64,000 nt of DNA from Gloeopeniophorella convolvens. Taxonomy: Eukaryota > Basidiomycota > Agaricomycetes > Russulales. The translations under genes and the position numbers were made by a program. The DNA is taken from contig WTXD01000004.1 of the NCBI GenBank assembly GCA_022496205.1, forward strand, positions 558,001 through 622,000, given 5' to 3'. Positions 15,001 through 23,722 of this stretch are shown here, piece by piece (position 1 is the first letter of the stretch; every line of letters begins with the position of its first letter). The notes below the pieces were generated by a model. That model did no database searches, was not told where the DNA came from, and worked only from the letters and a program-made list of their open reading frames with translations.

Positions 15001-15852
15001 CGGATGTCCTACATCTTGCTCTGTGGGGAGAAGAATCAGTTTTTGACGTCTCTCCCATCAATTCAGGAAAAGTTGGTTGACACTCTGAAGAACTCCTCCG
15101 CCGCTGTCGTCCAGGCAGAAGTCTATCTCTGTGTGCGCGTTCTCTTATGTCGACTCGGCCAGCACAACTTGGACAGCTTCTGGCCTGTGATACTATCTGA
15201 GATGGTGCGCAACATAAGCTTTTTCCTCTGACTGCCGGTGCTGACCGACAGCAGTATCGACTACTTGAGCAGACCATAATCGAGCTCCCACCGGACGGTT
15301 CAGAAGCGTTGTCACTGATTCTCTCAGTGTGCAAGTTCATCGACTTACTCCTAGTTTTGCAAACAGAGGAGTTCCAAATGTATGTACCGGGACCATTCTG
15401 GCTCCAAGCCGTAGCTGAGCACAAAGACAGGCATCAATGGGTCTTTATCACAGACACCATCGATGCCGTGTACCGCCCAGATGAGACTGCTCCAGAGGCA
15501 ATGCTCGACCACCTAGCTGAGGTTGCCGGGCGAGTCCCGCTACCACAGGTCAGCCTTTGCTCTTGGGGTCCACACCTTGGCGTTGGTACTCATACTATGC
15601 TCCTGATAGGAAAGAGTACAGAACCCTCTCACCGCTGTTTTCAACTTTCCCTCAGCGACCGCGTCAAACCCTCGGATGCTTCGTCGTCCTATGCTCAACC
15701 ACTTGCGTCAGGTCGATTCTGTTCGCGATTTGGTGCCGTTTTTCTCAAGTGTCAGCGTAGCAACCTACGAGAGCAACTACTCCAGTGGAGGCAATGTTGA
15801 CTGGGAGGAAGTAGAGCGGGGCCTCCTCAACGACATGTTCGATCCTCGTTGA
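9029..15852 (+). CDS. DOP1: Dopey-family trafficking protein Dop1
   Basis: Very large leucine-rich cytosolic protein (about 1,800 aa, some two dozen exons) that works with the flippase Neo1 and Mon2 in endosome-Golgi traffic. The diagnostic Dopey N-domain is clear: DPKYKKYSQQIDRCLNSFDN, VHEWADFIAFLKQLLK, FKDIPRKIIVAKRLAQCLNP and GVHQRALDVYAHVLGVIG, followed by LRRDLFLWASGLFPFFEYSA. Middle and C-terminal leucine-rich repeats continue to the stop at 15850-15852 (end MFDPR). The first exon is the weak point. An ATG at 9029 (MASKIQEGYQSG) needs an intron to reach the DPKYKK frame, while an ATG at 9069 reads straight into it. The 3' neighbour is the gene-free TIR block. Confidence 0.92.
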
Positions 15853-16103
15853 ATTCCGCTTTCCTACTCTGGCCCATCCATGAAACCCTATATCTAGTCC
15901 TCGTTCCATATCTAATCGATCACGCACATAGCACCACACTGTAGCATTACCACCTGAGATACAAATTTCTCAGAGGATGCCGATAGCGCATTGCCGCATA
16001 GATGCCATGAAATGAATAAATAGCGATATGATTGACTAGGCAAGTAGTTCTCCTATAACCCAAATGCCCACGCGGAACCTGCCCGCACACTAGAAATCGC
16101 CTA
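15853..16103. other. DOP1 3' flank
   Basis: AT-richer non-coding DNA after DOP1. No gene is seen. At 16089-16101 it contains a short same-orientation copy of the sequence that spans the Ssp120 stop codon (see findings). Confidence 0.5.
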
Positions 16104-16138
16104 GTCTACATCAACTTAAGGGGGTTTGGGTGGGGTAC
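16104..16138 (+). repeat. Left terminal inverted repeat
   Basis: Pairs with 16709-16742 in inverted orientation. The core CATCAACTTAAGGGGGTTTG is identical in both copies. Confidence 0.7.
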
Positions 16139-16476
16139 AATTGGTTTCCCGTTTCGGACGAGCCATGTGCCACATTCGAAGGGTTGTGTCATTCCTAGTA
16201 GCATAATACAGTCACATGACCGGACGCGCCCCCAAGACGCGTCCATTTCCTTTGTCCCAATAATCAGTAAACTCTGCTCCTTCCATGGGCTCCCTAGTCT
16301 TAGTTTCCATTCAGAGGAGAACCAGGGCTATTTTAGTCAATTATCTGTCTACTTGGCGGCCAGATGGGCCATGCGAGGCAGGTCAACGCTACGGAACCCA
16401 CGCAAGAAATATGTCAAGACGAACGAGAACAACGAGAACATGGTTTATATATTGACCAGATCAGACCTTTAGGATG

Positions 16477-16559
16477 TCCCTTTGGTGTAGTGGTTTTGTC
16501 CAATGGTTGCACATTCGTGAGTATTATGCAGGTTCGAACCCGGATGGGGTGTCTTTTTT
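16477..16559 (+). ncRNA. tRNA-like RNA polymerase III unit (degenerate tRNA or SINE-type)
   Basis: An intact A box (TGGTGTAGTGG, 16483-16493) and an intact B box (GGTTCGAACCC, 16531-16541) are followed by a T6 terminator at 16554-16559. The region opens like a tRNA (tccctttggtgtagtgg), and the stretch CACATTCG recalls fungal tRNA-Val. The fold is poor, however. The D loop is swollen by about 13 nt, the anticodon arm does not form a clean 5-bp stem, the T stem has two mismatches, and the acceptor arms pair at only about four of seven positions. A working tRNA is therefore unlikely. A decayed tRNA or the head of a tRNA-derived SINE fits better. It should still be transcribable. Confidence 0.55.
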
Positions 16560-16708
16560 ATTTGCATTGAGCGAGTGCTCAGCACATGCCACCCTCATCG
16601 TGTCATTGCCGTGATGAGTAGCCGGATATATCACACATTTCTGATTACACGCTACTTCAAAACAATAAGAGACGAGGCAACGCGATAATCTAAATGAGGA
16701 AGGTGTGT

Positions 16709-16742
16709 GTACCCCCTCAAACCCCCTTAAGTTGATGCAGAC
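16709..16742 (-). repeat. Right terminal inverted repeat
   Basis: Inverted partner of 16104-16138. The outermost bases overlap the start of the hairpin at 16741-16786. Confidence 0.7.
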
Positions 16743-16786
16743 CTTATCCATCGCGGAACGACTGTCTTCCGCGATCGGCATAAGGT
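16741..16786. other. Long hairpin in the SSP120 3' flank
   Basis: ACCTTAT (16741-16747) pairs with ATAAGGT (16780-16786), and ATCGCGGA (16750-16757) pairs with TCCGCGAT (16768-16775). This makes a two-part stem around a 10-nt loop. It lies 13-58 bp downstream of the SSP120 stop codon on that gene's sense strand, so it could be a 3' UTR structure. Confidence 0.7.
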
Positions 16787-16798
16787 CGGCAACGGAGA

Positions 16799-18057
16799 CT
16801 AGAAATCGCCCCAATTACGCCGGAACTTGTACTGCATACGTTCCTATGTCAATTCTCTCCAACAAACGTCCGGTGTACTCAGAGAATGGCTTACCTTGTA
16901 TGGAAGATTCTTCCTCATCTTCTCTGATGGGCTCTTCGGTGGCTTGTACCCGCTCTCACCAGAACCCCACTCGCCATGCGCCTCGCTCTCTGCCTTCGCT
17001 TGACGGAAGCGGACGGCAGGATCTTGCTGCTCAGGAGGAACTGGGCGCTCGTATTTCCTAGGTGCATCTGGGTCGCTGGTCCCTGGCTGTTCTGCCGCTG
17101 CCGGCGGCTGCTCGTCATGTTGGGCTAGTGCCTCTTCTACACTGATGCCCTGGAATTCGGCTTCCTTCTCGGCCTCTTTGAGTTCGATGGCTTCGTGCTG
17201 AGCGAAGTGCTCCAAGTCCTCAGGGTGGTTGTATGACTCGTCCGTCTGAGTCTCGGGGGTACTGTGGAATTGCTCTGAACGACGCGTGGTTAGGAAATGC
17301 GCACAGGTTCTGACGACCTCGTCACACACCTTCGTGGTGAAGGAAGAACTCTGCCGTTACGGATATAAGATAATTGCGCGAAACCATGCACGCTGAGACG
17401 CACCGCTCTCAACATCGTAGTGGTGGCCTTCCGCTCCCAAGCTGTCGAAACTCGGCAGGGCAACAAGACCCGCAGCCTGGAATTCCTCCACGGTAATCTT
17501 CCCGTCCTGGTCCTTGTCCATCGCTTTCATGATGGTGTCGACGATGACTTTGGCCTTCTGCTGGTGTTCTTCGTCATCCTACGTGCATGACAACATAGGT
17601 CAATAATACGCAATGCAGGGCTGCGAGAGCAGACACACCTTTGACTTCTTCTGCGAGTAAACATGATGCACGCCGTAGATTGCTTCAACTTCCTCGGCGT
17701 CCCAGACTCCATCACTAACACACGTCAGAACGGGACATGTAGCGCCGACGTTGACAACGCACCGGTTAAGGTCGTGCAACTGGAAGAAACTGGGAAGGTC
17801 GAACGTGTCTCTGTTCCAGGGCTTAGGATCCTATCAAACGTGTATACGGGTAGCCACGAACATATGGTGCTCGGTCGCCATCTAGCGGGTAGTGCCCATG
17901 AGCTGCCTCCGTGACACAAGGTATCACCATGCATGCGTACGTGTCTCTGAGCATACTGGGCGGCGTCGCCCGAGATAGGCTCTTGGGCATGGTCACCGTG
18001 TGCGCGCGTCGAGGCTGCGCAGAGGGCGAGGGCGAGAGAAAGGGATTTGAGGATCAT
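16799..18057 (-). CDS. SSP120: Secreted/ER EF-hand protein of the Ssp120 (nucleobindin-like) type
   Basis: The start at 18057 gives a signal peptide (MILKSLSLALALCAASTRAH). MATEHHIDTFDLPSFFQLHD is then rebuilt across two introns, followed by a first EF-hand region (HDLNR-DGVWDAEEVEAIYG) and a second, canonical loop DKDQDGKITVEEF. The rest is acidic and helical (SEFFLHHEEQFHSTPE, YNHPEDLEHFAQHEAIELKE), with a Pro-rich stretch. The C-terminus NLPYKYKFRRNWGDF crosses a last intron and stops at 16799-16801. Ssp120 relatives bind calcium and act as luminal partners of Emp47-type cargo receptors. The gene's 3' flank abuts the TIR block and the hairpin. Confidence 0.88.
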
Positions 18058-18176
18058 GGCAGAGAGCAAGGGACAGGCGCGAAAGGTCGCGAAGGCGGGG
18101 AAGAGACAAAATGAGCAATTACAGAAAGACTCCCACGGTCGCGTCTAAGTATCGTACAGATGGTGATCGTGATCGG

Positions 18177-19361
18177 CTACACGGACGGACGACTCGGAAC
18201 AACTTGGCCATGAACAACGGTGTCTTTCGCTATAAATGCTCCTACCAATACCTCATACACAAGCACCGCTTGCTCTGGCCTCTGCACCATCCCAGGGCGC
18301 TGCTCGCGTAGCGAATCAATCTCCTGAGCTACCTCATCCCAACTCACCGACTCCGGAAGCGGACCTAGCGGCGACGGCGGGCATGGCGAGCCTTGCGTAG
18401 CCGATGACGAGTTAGGCGGGAGGGAGAGAATATTATTGCTGCGCAACAGCGAGCAGAGCGCAATGAAAGATCCAGTGCGCCCCACCCCTGCTGAACAGTT
18501 GACCATGATCGGTGGTTCTGCGTCTGCCTTGGCCTCCAGACCAGATAAGTCCTTGTTCGTTCGATCTACCAGCCTGATGAAGTTTAGGAGGCCGGCACGA
18601 TCCCTTGGCTCGGGCACACCGTGGTCTGGCCAGGCGCTGTACAAGAGATGGCGGAATATCACAGCTGGCTTTGGCACTCCAGCTATGACGGGAGCGACTG
18701 AGACCATGCTTGCAACGCAATGCGCACTCTCTATTTCCTCGCTCTTGACCAGGGTCACTTTGAGAGGAGACAGCCCGTCTGTCTCCTGCTGAGGACGAAC
18801 GACCCAGGATTCGCCCGCTGTGGGTGGAAAGTAGGCATTTGCCTTCTGTCTTCCAGATTCAAAGTTTTGCGTCAGCTGCACGACCGTGCGCACGCGTGTG
18901 AATGTCAAGCCTGCCTCCCCAGGTGGGATGAGGGGGGAGTGGAGGCCCGCGATGATACTGAGGAATTCGTGGACTGTATTGGGTAGTGGAGCCTGTGTGG
19001 CGATGGTCCAGCGCCCCCCGGCGAGCTCCCGGACCCAGTTTGCATTGAGATAGCGATCGCCAGCGTCTGCTCGCGTGCGATCGTACGGCTCGATGTCGCT
19101 GTACCGGTTGCAGTGCTGATTCTCTGGCGAGCATCCAGCCGCAATGGAGTAATAGTCTACGAGTTGACCTTTCGCGCGGGGCGTAGAGGTGATTTGTGCA
19201 ACGCGATGCACGAGGGAGATGCTGGTGCGATAACGCGAGGTCGACGAGGATCTGGCTCGGATGCGGGAGCGCTCGCGGTCTGCGAGTACTTGCAGGACAG
19301 TGGTAATATGGTCATGGTTGTGGGCCTTTTGAAGCCACGCCGGTACGGAGGAGGAGGACAT
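18177..19361 (-). CDS. Protein tyrosine phosphatase, intronless, with altered P-loop
   Basis: A single uninterrupted exon encodes 394 aa, which is unusual in this intron-rich window. Classical PTP features occur in order: substrate loop NRYSDIEPYDRTR, TQAPLPNTVHEFL, general-acid loop SAWPDHGVPEP, P-loop VNCSAGVGRTGSF and Q-loop QRPGMVQRPEQAV. The P-loop normally reads HCSAGxGRTG. Here the His before the nucleophile Cys is Asn (AAC codon at 18498-18500; Cys at 18495-18497), while Cys and Arg are kept, so some activity is still possible. The start is 47 bp from the oppositely oriented NR2C2AP-like gene. It resembles fungal Ptp1/Pyp cytosolic phosphatases that act on MAP kinases. Confidence 0.92.
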   Translation of the reverse strand: MSSSSVPAWLQKAHNHDHITTVLQVLADRERSRIRARSSSTSRYRTSISLVHRVAQITSTPRAKGQLVDYYSIAAGCSPENQHCNRYSDIEPYDRTRADAGDRYLNANWVRELAGGRWTIATQAPLPNTVHEFLSIIAGLHSPLIPPGEAGLTFTRVRTVVQLTQNFESGRQKANAYFPPTAGESWVVRPQQETDGLSPLKVTLVKSEEIESAHCVASMVSVAPVIAGVPKPAVIFRHLLYSAWPDHGVPEPRDRAGLLNFIRLVDRTNKDLSGLEAKADAEPPIMVNCSAGVGRTGSFIALCSLLRSNNILSLPPNSSSATQGSPCPPSPLGPLPESVSWDEVAQEIDSLREQRPGMVQRPEQAVLVYEVLVGAFIAKDTVVHGQVVPSRPSV

Positions 19362-19408
19362 GGTGGTCGACCGATGAGCTTGCAGTGCAGTGCAACACCA
19401 CTCGGCAC

Positions 19409-19929
19409 ATGTCCACTCCCCTCATCACTCCCGAAACCCGAATCAAGTGCGCGCTCCTTGGCTCCATCGCTGGCCCCGTTCTCACCCCTCTGCGTCGAAC
19501 AGGGTCAGCTCTGCCTTGGACAGGTCTGTTGGGAAAGCCTGCCTCGTAGACGGCAGTCCAGAAACCTGCTGGACCTCGCAACAGGCTCGTATCCTTCCCC
19601 ATTGCAGGTCGTATGCCTTGTCAATAACGTGCCTCCAGGGTCTCCCACAATATGTTCAGCTCTCTTTTACGTCCCCAGTCACGCCGAGACGCATTTTATT
19701 GACATTCCAAGGAGGCTTTGTGGGTACCACATGTGCGGTCATAACTCAATCTCAAGAAGGAGCCTGGCAAGAACTCACACGGATCTATCCTGAAGATGTA
19801 AACCGCGCGCAGATATTCGACATCGCCTCGGGAGAGCCGGTGAAGGGCATGAAGCTCGTTTTTGAGGAGAGCTCGGATTTCTTTGGGCGGATCACGATAT
19901 ACGATTTGATGGTCGAGGGGGAAGGATGA
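19409..19929 (+). CDS. NR2C2AP (TRA16)-like F5/8-type domain protein
   Basis: Small protein with the layout of human NR2C2AP: MSTPLITPETRIK, then VSSALDRSVGKACLVDGSPE with ETCWTSQQ, then GLPQYVQLSFTSPV, RRILLTFQGGFVG, IYPEDVNRAQIFDI and a C-terminal VFEESSDFFGRITIYDLMVE. Intron 1 runs from after CGAATCAA to the AG before GGTCAGC. Intron 2 (19585-19638, 54 nt) appears to use a GC donor: frame and homology both demand a join of TCGCAACAG to GGTCTC, and no GT fits. Function in fungi is unknown; the fold is a discoidin-like beta sandwich. It shares a very short divergent promoter with the phosphatase gene. Confidence 0.82.
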
Positions 19930-20114
19930 CACAGCGTAAGAGTAGCGAGAAGGACGGGCTGACAGACGCTGGCGCAGATACCACGCTCTCAAGTGCGTCG
20001 AACAGATCGATATCACGTTGACTGCCAGGCCCGGGTTGCATAACGTGAACCTACACGCGAATTATACACGCGGCATGCATTCCAGACACATACCATTATC
20101 ATCTAGGAACTAGC

Positions 20115-22226
20115 TTAGAATAGCTCGAATGCCCGCCAGGGCGGAGAAAAGCCCCCCTTCACATCGACCTCTATCCAGCGTGCATACTCCTGGTTGACAT
20201 CACCAGCAGAGTCGTCTCTGAAACCATATCCGAAAGCACGATCCCAGCCTAACCCGGCGGCGGCCATTTTGCAGACGTTCGATCTGGATGGGAAGATTCA
20301 GGGGAACTTCGATGCCAGAGGGAAGTGGGGAGGACGTACCCGAGCGCACAGATTGTCGCGCCAGGTTTCATGTCATCGCCCCAGGCCCACAGGCCAGAAA
20401 GTAGTGCAAAGTCTACGACCATGCCCCGTGTGAGCCGCACTCTGTCCGCTTCGGGCATGGCATTGAACTTGTCCTGGAAGTAAGGTCCCGAACTAGCGAT
20501 TTCCCGGAGAGACGGCTCCTTGCTCTTCGCGAGAGAAAATATTTTCGACCCTGGCTCGAGCTGAGACTGGAGAGTATCGAATATATTGGGATCATCGGAG
20601 GCAAGATATATGGCAGGGGCGTCAGAAGCTCCTGTTGGCCGGAACCTCGTCCGTGCAGCGTTCGCCGCGTTGGAGTATTCTTCGATGGGTACATTCTGAT
20701 CGATATATTTCCACGTTGTACCATTCCGGTCTCCAAGGCGCACGTGGATCGCCTGGTACCGGTCTACCGTGGAAGTGTGACTGGGATCGAGCCCAAGGAA
20801 AGACGCAAACTCCGCTCTGGCTGAACGGATGAGTGCCGCCACGGCAGCATTTGGGCGGATGGTTTGGGTCAGGGACTCTCGTGCCCGGTCAAAAATAACC
20901 CGTAGGCGGTTCAGTCGGCGTCCGTATCTGCGACAAAGAAAGCGATTCGTGAATCGAGTAGGCAACCAGTTGTTTACCTAAACTCACGGGTCTTCAAACT
21001 CCTCCATGAATGCATGTCCGAAGTGGTACTTGGCAGTTTTTGAACTGACGACCTGGACTCCACTGTGAAAGATCATCTACGTGTTTCCAACGAAATCACG
21101 TACCCAATGTCTTTATGCTGTGAGTATTTGATCACTGCCACAGGAATGAAGCCCTCACCTGGCGTTCCTTGGGCATGCAACTAACTCTGGTAGAGATGTT
21201 AACCTCCGTCGAACTTGAGCCGAGGAAAGCAGCTACCTTCAGGAGGTGGTGCGCGACATCCTGGCTCGGGTCCTGGCTGGCGCATCCGAACGTCTTGGAA
21301 ATGGTCTGTCCAACTGAATCGAGGTCAAGAGGTGCTTTCAGGTGTTCGTGGAACGACTGACTTTCCGCGGTTCCAATAAGTATCGTCAACGAAGAAAGTT
21401 CTGCCTGCCTATCGAATACAGGTCACTATCATGTCTGGACTCCACCATATCCAAAGTGACTCACCACCCGTGCAAGCCCCGCAGCTTGGGCCATGAGTGC
21501 CAAGTCCGCCAGCAAACCAACGTGGCCGTCAAGCATGTAGGTGATGGTTTTGCTGCATACTCGAGTCGGCTCGCCTTCCGCGACAGGGTATTTTCCTGGC
21601 TGGACTTCGTCGTGATGAAGCACATCCTTGCTACCCTCCCAAAATTTCATGGGACCCATGACTTCCCCCATGACTTCGTGGCATTGTTGCTTGTACTCGA
21701 GTGTATCAAGAGGAAAGCGGGAGTAGTTCTCGTATGAGATGACGTTTGCGGGGTGGGATAGGATGGCATCGTCTTGCTTCGGAGCTGACATAGTTGACGC
21801 CGGGGTTTCATTAGTACCGACAGCTGAGAGCAGTACGTCCGGGCGTCTGTATGATAGTACGATCATGAAGAAGAGAACCAGGGCCACGACGGATCCAAGC
21901 ACAAGCCCCGAGTTTGCCAACACCCATCGTAGAGCATTGGATGGATGCCGGCCTGGAGCCGGTTTGGTTCGCTCCTCATCACCTCGAACACGATATCCCG
22001 TGGATGGGAAGCTCGCGCTGGCGGAGGAGGCAAGGAGCGGTTCCCGTTGTTGTTCGAGAGTGAATTCGCGGTAGTCCTGGTCGCCGAATTGTTCGAGCTC
22101 GTGCTCGGTGAATGCCTCCTCCGCGCGCCCGGCGCGAGAGTGTGGTGTCCTAGGTGTGAGTGGTTCGTGTGGGAGGCGCGCCGAGCTGGACGAGAACGCG
22201 TTCGCGTTCTGGAGACGTGGCGGCAT
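20115..22226 (-). CDS. Type II membrane protein, fucosyltransferase-like (GT-B) fold
   Basis: The start is set at 22226 (MPPRLQNANAF), since the upstream in-frame codon at 22241 is TTG. A cytosolic tail of about 105 residues is followed by one membrane span (LVLGSVVALVLFFMIVLSY) and a luminal domain. The luminal part carries TYMLDGHVGLLADLALMAQA, NRTFFVDDTYWNRGK, KTAKYHFGHAFMEEFEDP, YQAIHVRLGDRNGTTWKY, IYLASDDP and a final GLGWDRAFGYGFRDDSAG segment ending RAFELF. The HVRLGD motif and Asp-Asp positions resemble O-/alpha-1,6-fucosyltransferase-type GT-B enzymes that use GDP-sugars in the Golgi. This basidiomycete family has no named function that I know of. Three or more introns lie between 20250 and 21450. 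Confidence 0.75.
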
Positions 22227-22314
22227 CCGGAAAGCTTTCAATAAAGTAGCGCGCCAGTGGCAACGGCTGCATCACTCACGACTCCTTCACCTTGCTACCG
22301 TCACTCCCACCGAA

Positions 22315-22696
22315 ATGACCCGGGCAAAACGCGTCGCCCTCTGGTCGGCAGTGACATCTGTCGCATATTTCCTCGCCTTTTTTGCATACATCCCAGTTCC
22401 TTTCGTTACAGCGGAGCATGCTGAGCAAGTACTCCCGGTGGTCTGTCCTGTCATACTGTGCATCCCCGAGTCTCAATCACCTTTAGTTGCCCTGGTGGCT
22501 ACTCGTTTCCTTCGGCTCGTATGCATTGTGGTCCCTCGGACGTGGCCTTTACACGTTCCGAGAATGCACAGACGCGTACACCGAGTTGCTGAGCGTGAGT
22601 CCCCATCTTTGGGTCACCGACCTGCCCTCACACATGCCTCAGGAGATATCCCAAGCAAAATCGGAGTTGCGAGTCAAAGGAGTCTCCGTCGATTAA
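22315..22696 (+). CDS. DPM3: Dolichol-phosphate mannose synthase subunit 3
   Basis: Small ER membrane protein that tethers and stabilises the catalytic subunit Dpm1. It starts MTRAKRVALWSAVTSVAYFL. It has two hydrophobic spans (AVTSVAYFLAFFAYIPVPFV and PWWLLVSFGSYALWSLG), then the conserved cytosolic coiled end ELLSEISQAKSELRVKGVSVD. Three exons are joined by two short GT-AG introns, one after VLP and one after ELLS. The protein is about 95 aa, as usual for DPM3. It is divergent from the glycosyltransferase-like gene, with 88 bp between start codons, and convergent with the CstF-64 hinge gene. Confidence 0.92.
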
Positions 22697-22779
22697 TTGA
22701 TGGCTATATACACTGGTCTGGAATATATGCGGGTCTAGATAAGTTATACAGAAGGGCGAGACGAACACTGGGGCGCTTG

Positions 22780-23567
22780 CTAGCGTATGCCCAGCGAAGC
22801 ACGCTGGACGAGGGGAGCGGTGAGCGAAGTTCATAGGATTACAAGGTAGGACATACAAGCTGCATAACACTGGCACGTTCGTTCGGCGGGAGCCTGGCGA
22901 TTTCATCCGGTCTCAGATTGACCAGTTTCAAGACGATCTCCTGCATATCTTGTTCAGCACCTTCATGTATATGCCGACACTCGTCTGCAACTCACCCTCT
23001 GGTTTTCTGGAATGGCAGCAAGTGCAGGAGGTATACCAGGGTTCGTAGGTTGTGCAGGTGGAGGTGGGTTGTATTGACCCGCCGGCATGATATGGCCACC
23101 AGGCCCGCCCGGGTATGCGGCGTAGCCAGACGGTCCCGCACGCGGTCCAGTTGGGGGGTATGCTGTGGGTGGAGGTGTCGAGAATTGTGGTGTCCCACCG
23201 CGGGATCCCTGGGGCTGCATATGGGGAGGAACGGCCATTGCAGGTGGTGGAGGCTGAGCCGCGCCCTGCTGCGGGGTGAACGTAGCCAGTGTTTGCTGTG
23301 ATTGCAGAATGAACGTCGGTCGTGCGCCGGAAGAAATGCGAGTTACCTGGAATATTGGGATGTCTATTGCGCCCATCTTGACCATGAGCGCGACAAGTGC
23401 ATACGCAATCTGGGGTTGAGAATTCAAGATTGCCTTTGCTTGATCTGGGGGTGTTTTCTGCGGCGAATGAGCTCTCAGGCGACACTGTGGTACACACTAC
23501 CGGGGCTCACCTTAAGCTGTAGGAGCAATTCGATGAGTTGGTCTTCTGGGAGCTGAATAGCAGACAT
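22780..23567 (-). CDS. CstF-64/Rna15 hinge plus C-terminal domain protein without an RRM
   Basis: Starts MSAIQLPEDQLIELLLQLK, then KTPPDQAKAILNSQPQIAYA and LVALMVKMGAIDIPIFQ, which is the CstF-64 hinge that binds CstF-77/Rna14. A Pro/Gly/Gln-rich linker follows. After an intron comes the C-terminal three-helix module EIVLKLVNLRPDEIARLPPN with ERASVMQL, and a last exon RASLGIR. Five exons encode about 190 aa. Human CstF-64 and yeast Rna15 carry an N-terminal RRM before the hinge. Here the hinge begins right at the start Met, and the DNA upstream (23568-23722) is only a 155-bp divergent promoter shared with beta-COP. Role: subunit of the mRNA 3'-end cleavage factor, with RNA binding presumably supplied elsewhere. 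Confidence 0.85.
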
Positions 23568-23722
23568 TTGCGTTGCGCGTTGCGAAGATCGAATCTGGCC
23601 GCCGACGCGACCGCGACGAAGACGAGGGCACGTGGCACGTCACCGCTCTCACCTGCTTTCGACTCGCGTCTCTATTTGATCTCGCTCATCCCCTCACTCC
23701 TCCTTCATCTTCGCGTCCCGTC

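Larger units (their letters stand above)
16104..16742. mobile_element. 639-bp block bounded by about 35-bp terminal inverted repeats (MITE-like)
   Basis: The left end 16104-16138 and the reverse complement of the right end 16709-16742 agree over about 34-35 nt with about three differences. Both begin GTCT(A/G)CATCAACTTAAG and run on through a G-rich tract to GGTAC. Between them is 570 bp without a credible protein gene. A small non-autonomous DNA element would look like this, but I cannot see a clean target-site duplication at the outer edges. It lies between the 3' ends of DOP1 and SSP120. It encloses the Pol III tRNA-like unit at 16477-16559. Its nature as a transposon is inferred from the inverted repeats alone. 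Confidence 0.5.

Noticed and set aside
16477..16559. Functional tRNA-Val
   Set aside because: D-loop expansion and poor acceptor, anticodon and T stems; kept only as a tRNA-like Pol III unit.
16524..16814. Minus-strand ORF beginning MGRFLVSVADLMPIAEDSRS
   Set aside because: It reads through the hairpin, the right inverted repeat and the tRNA-like unit and has no motif. The true minus-strand gene, SSP120, ends at 16799.
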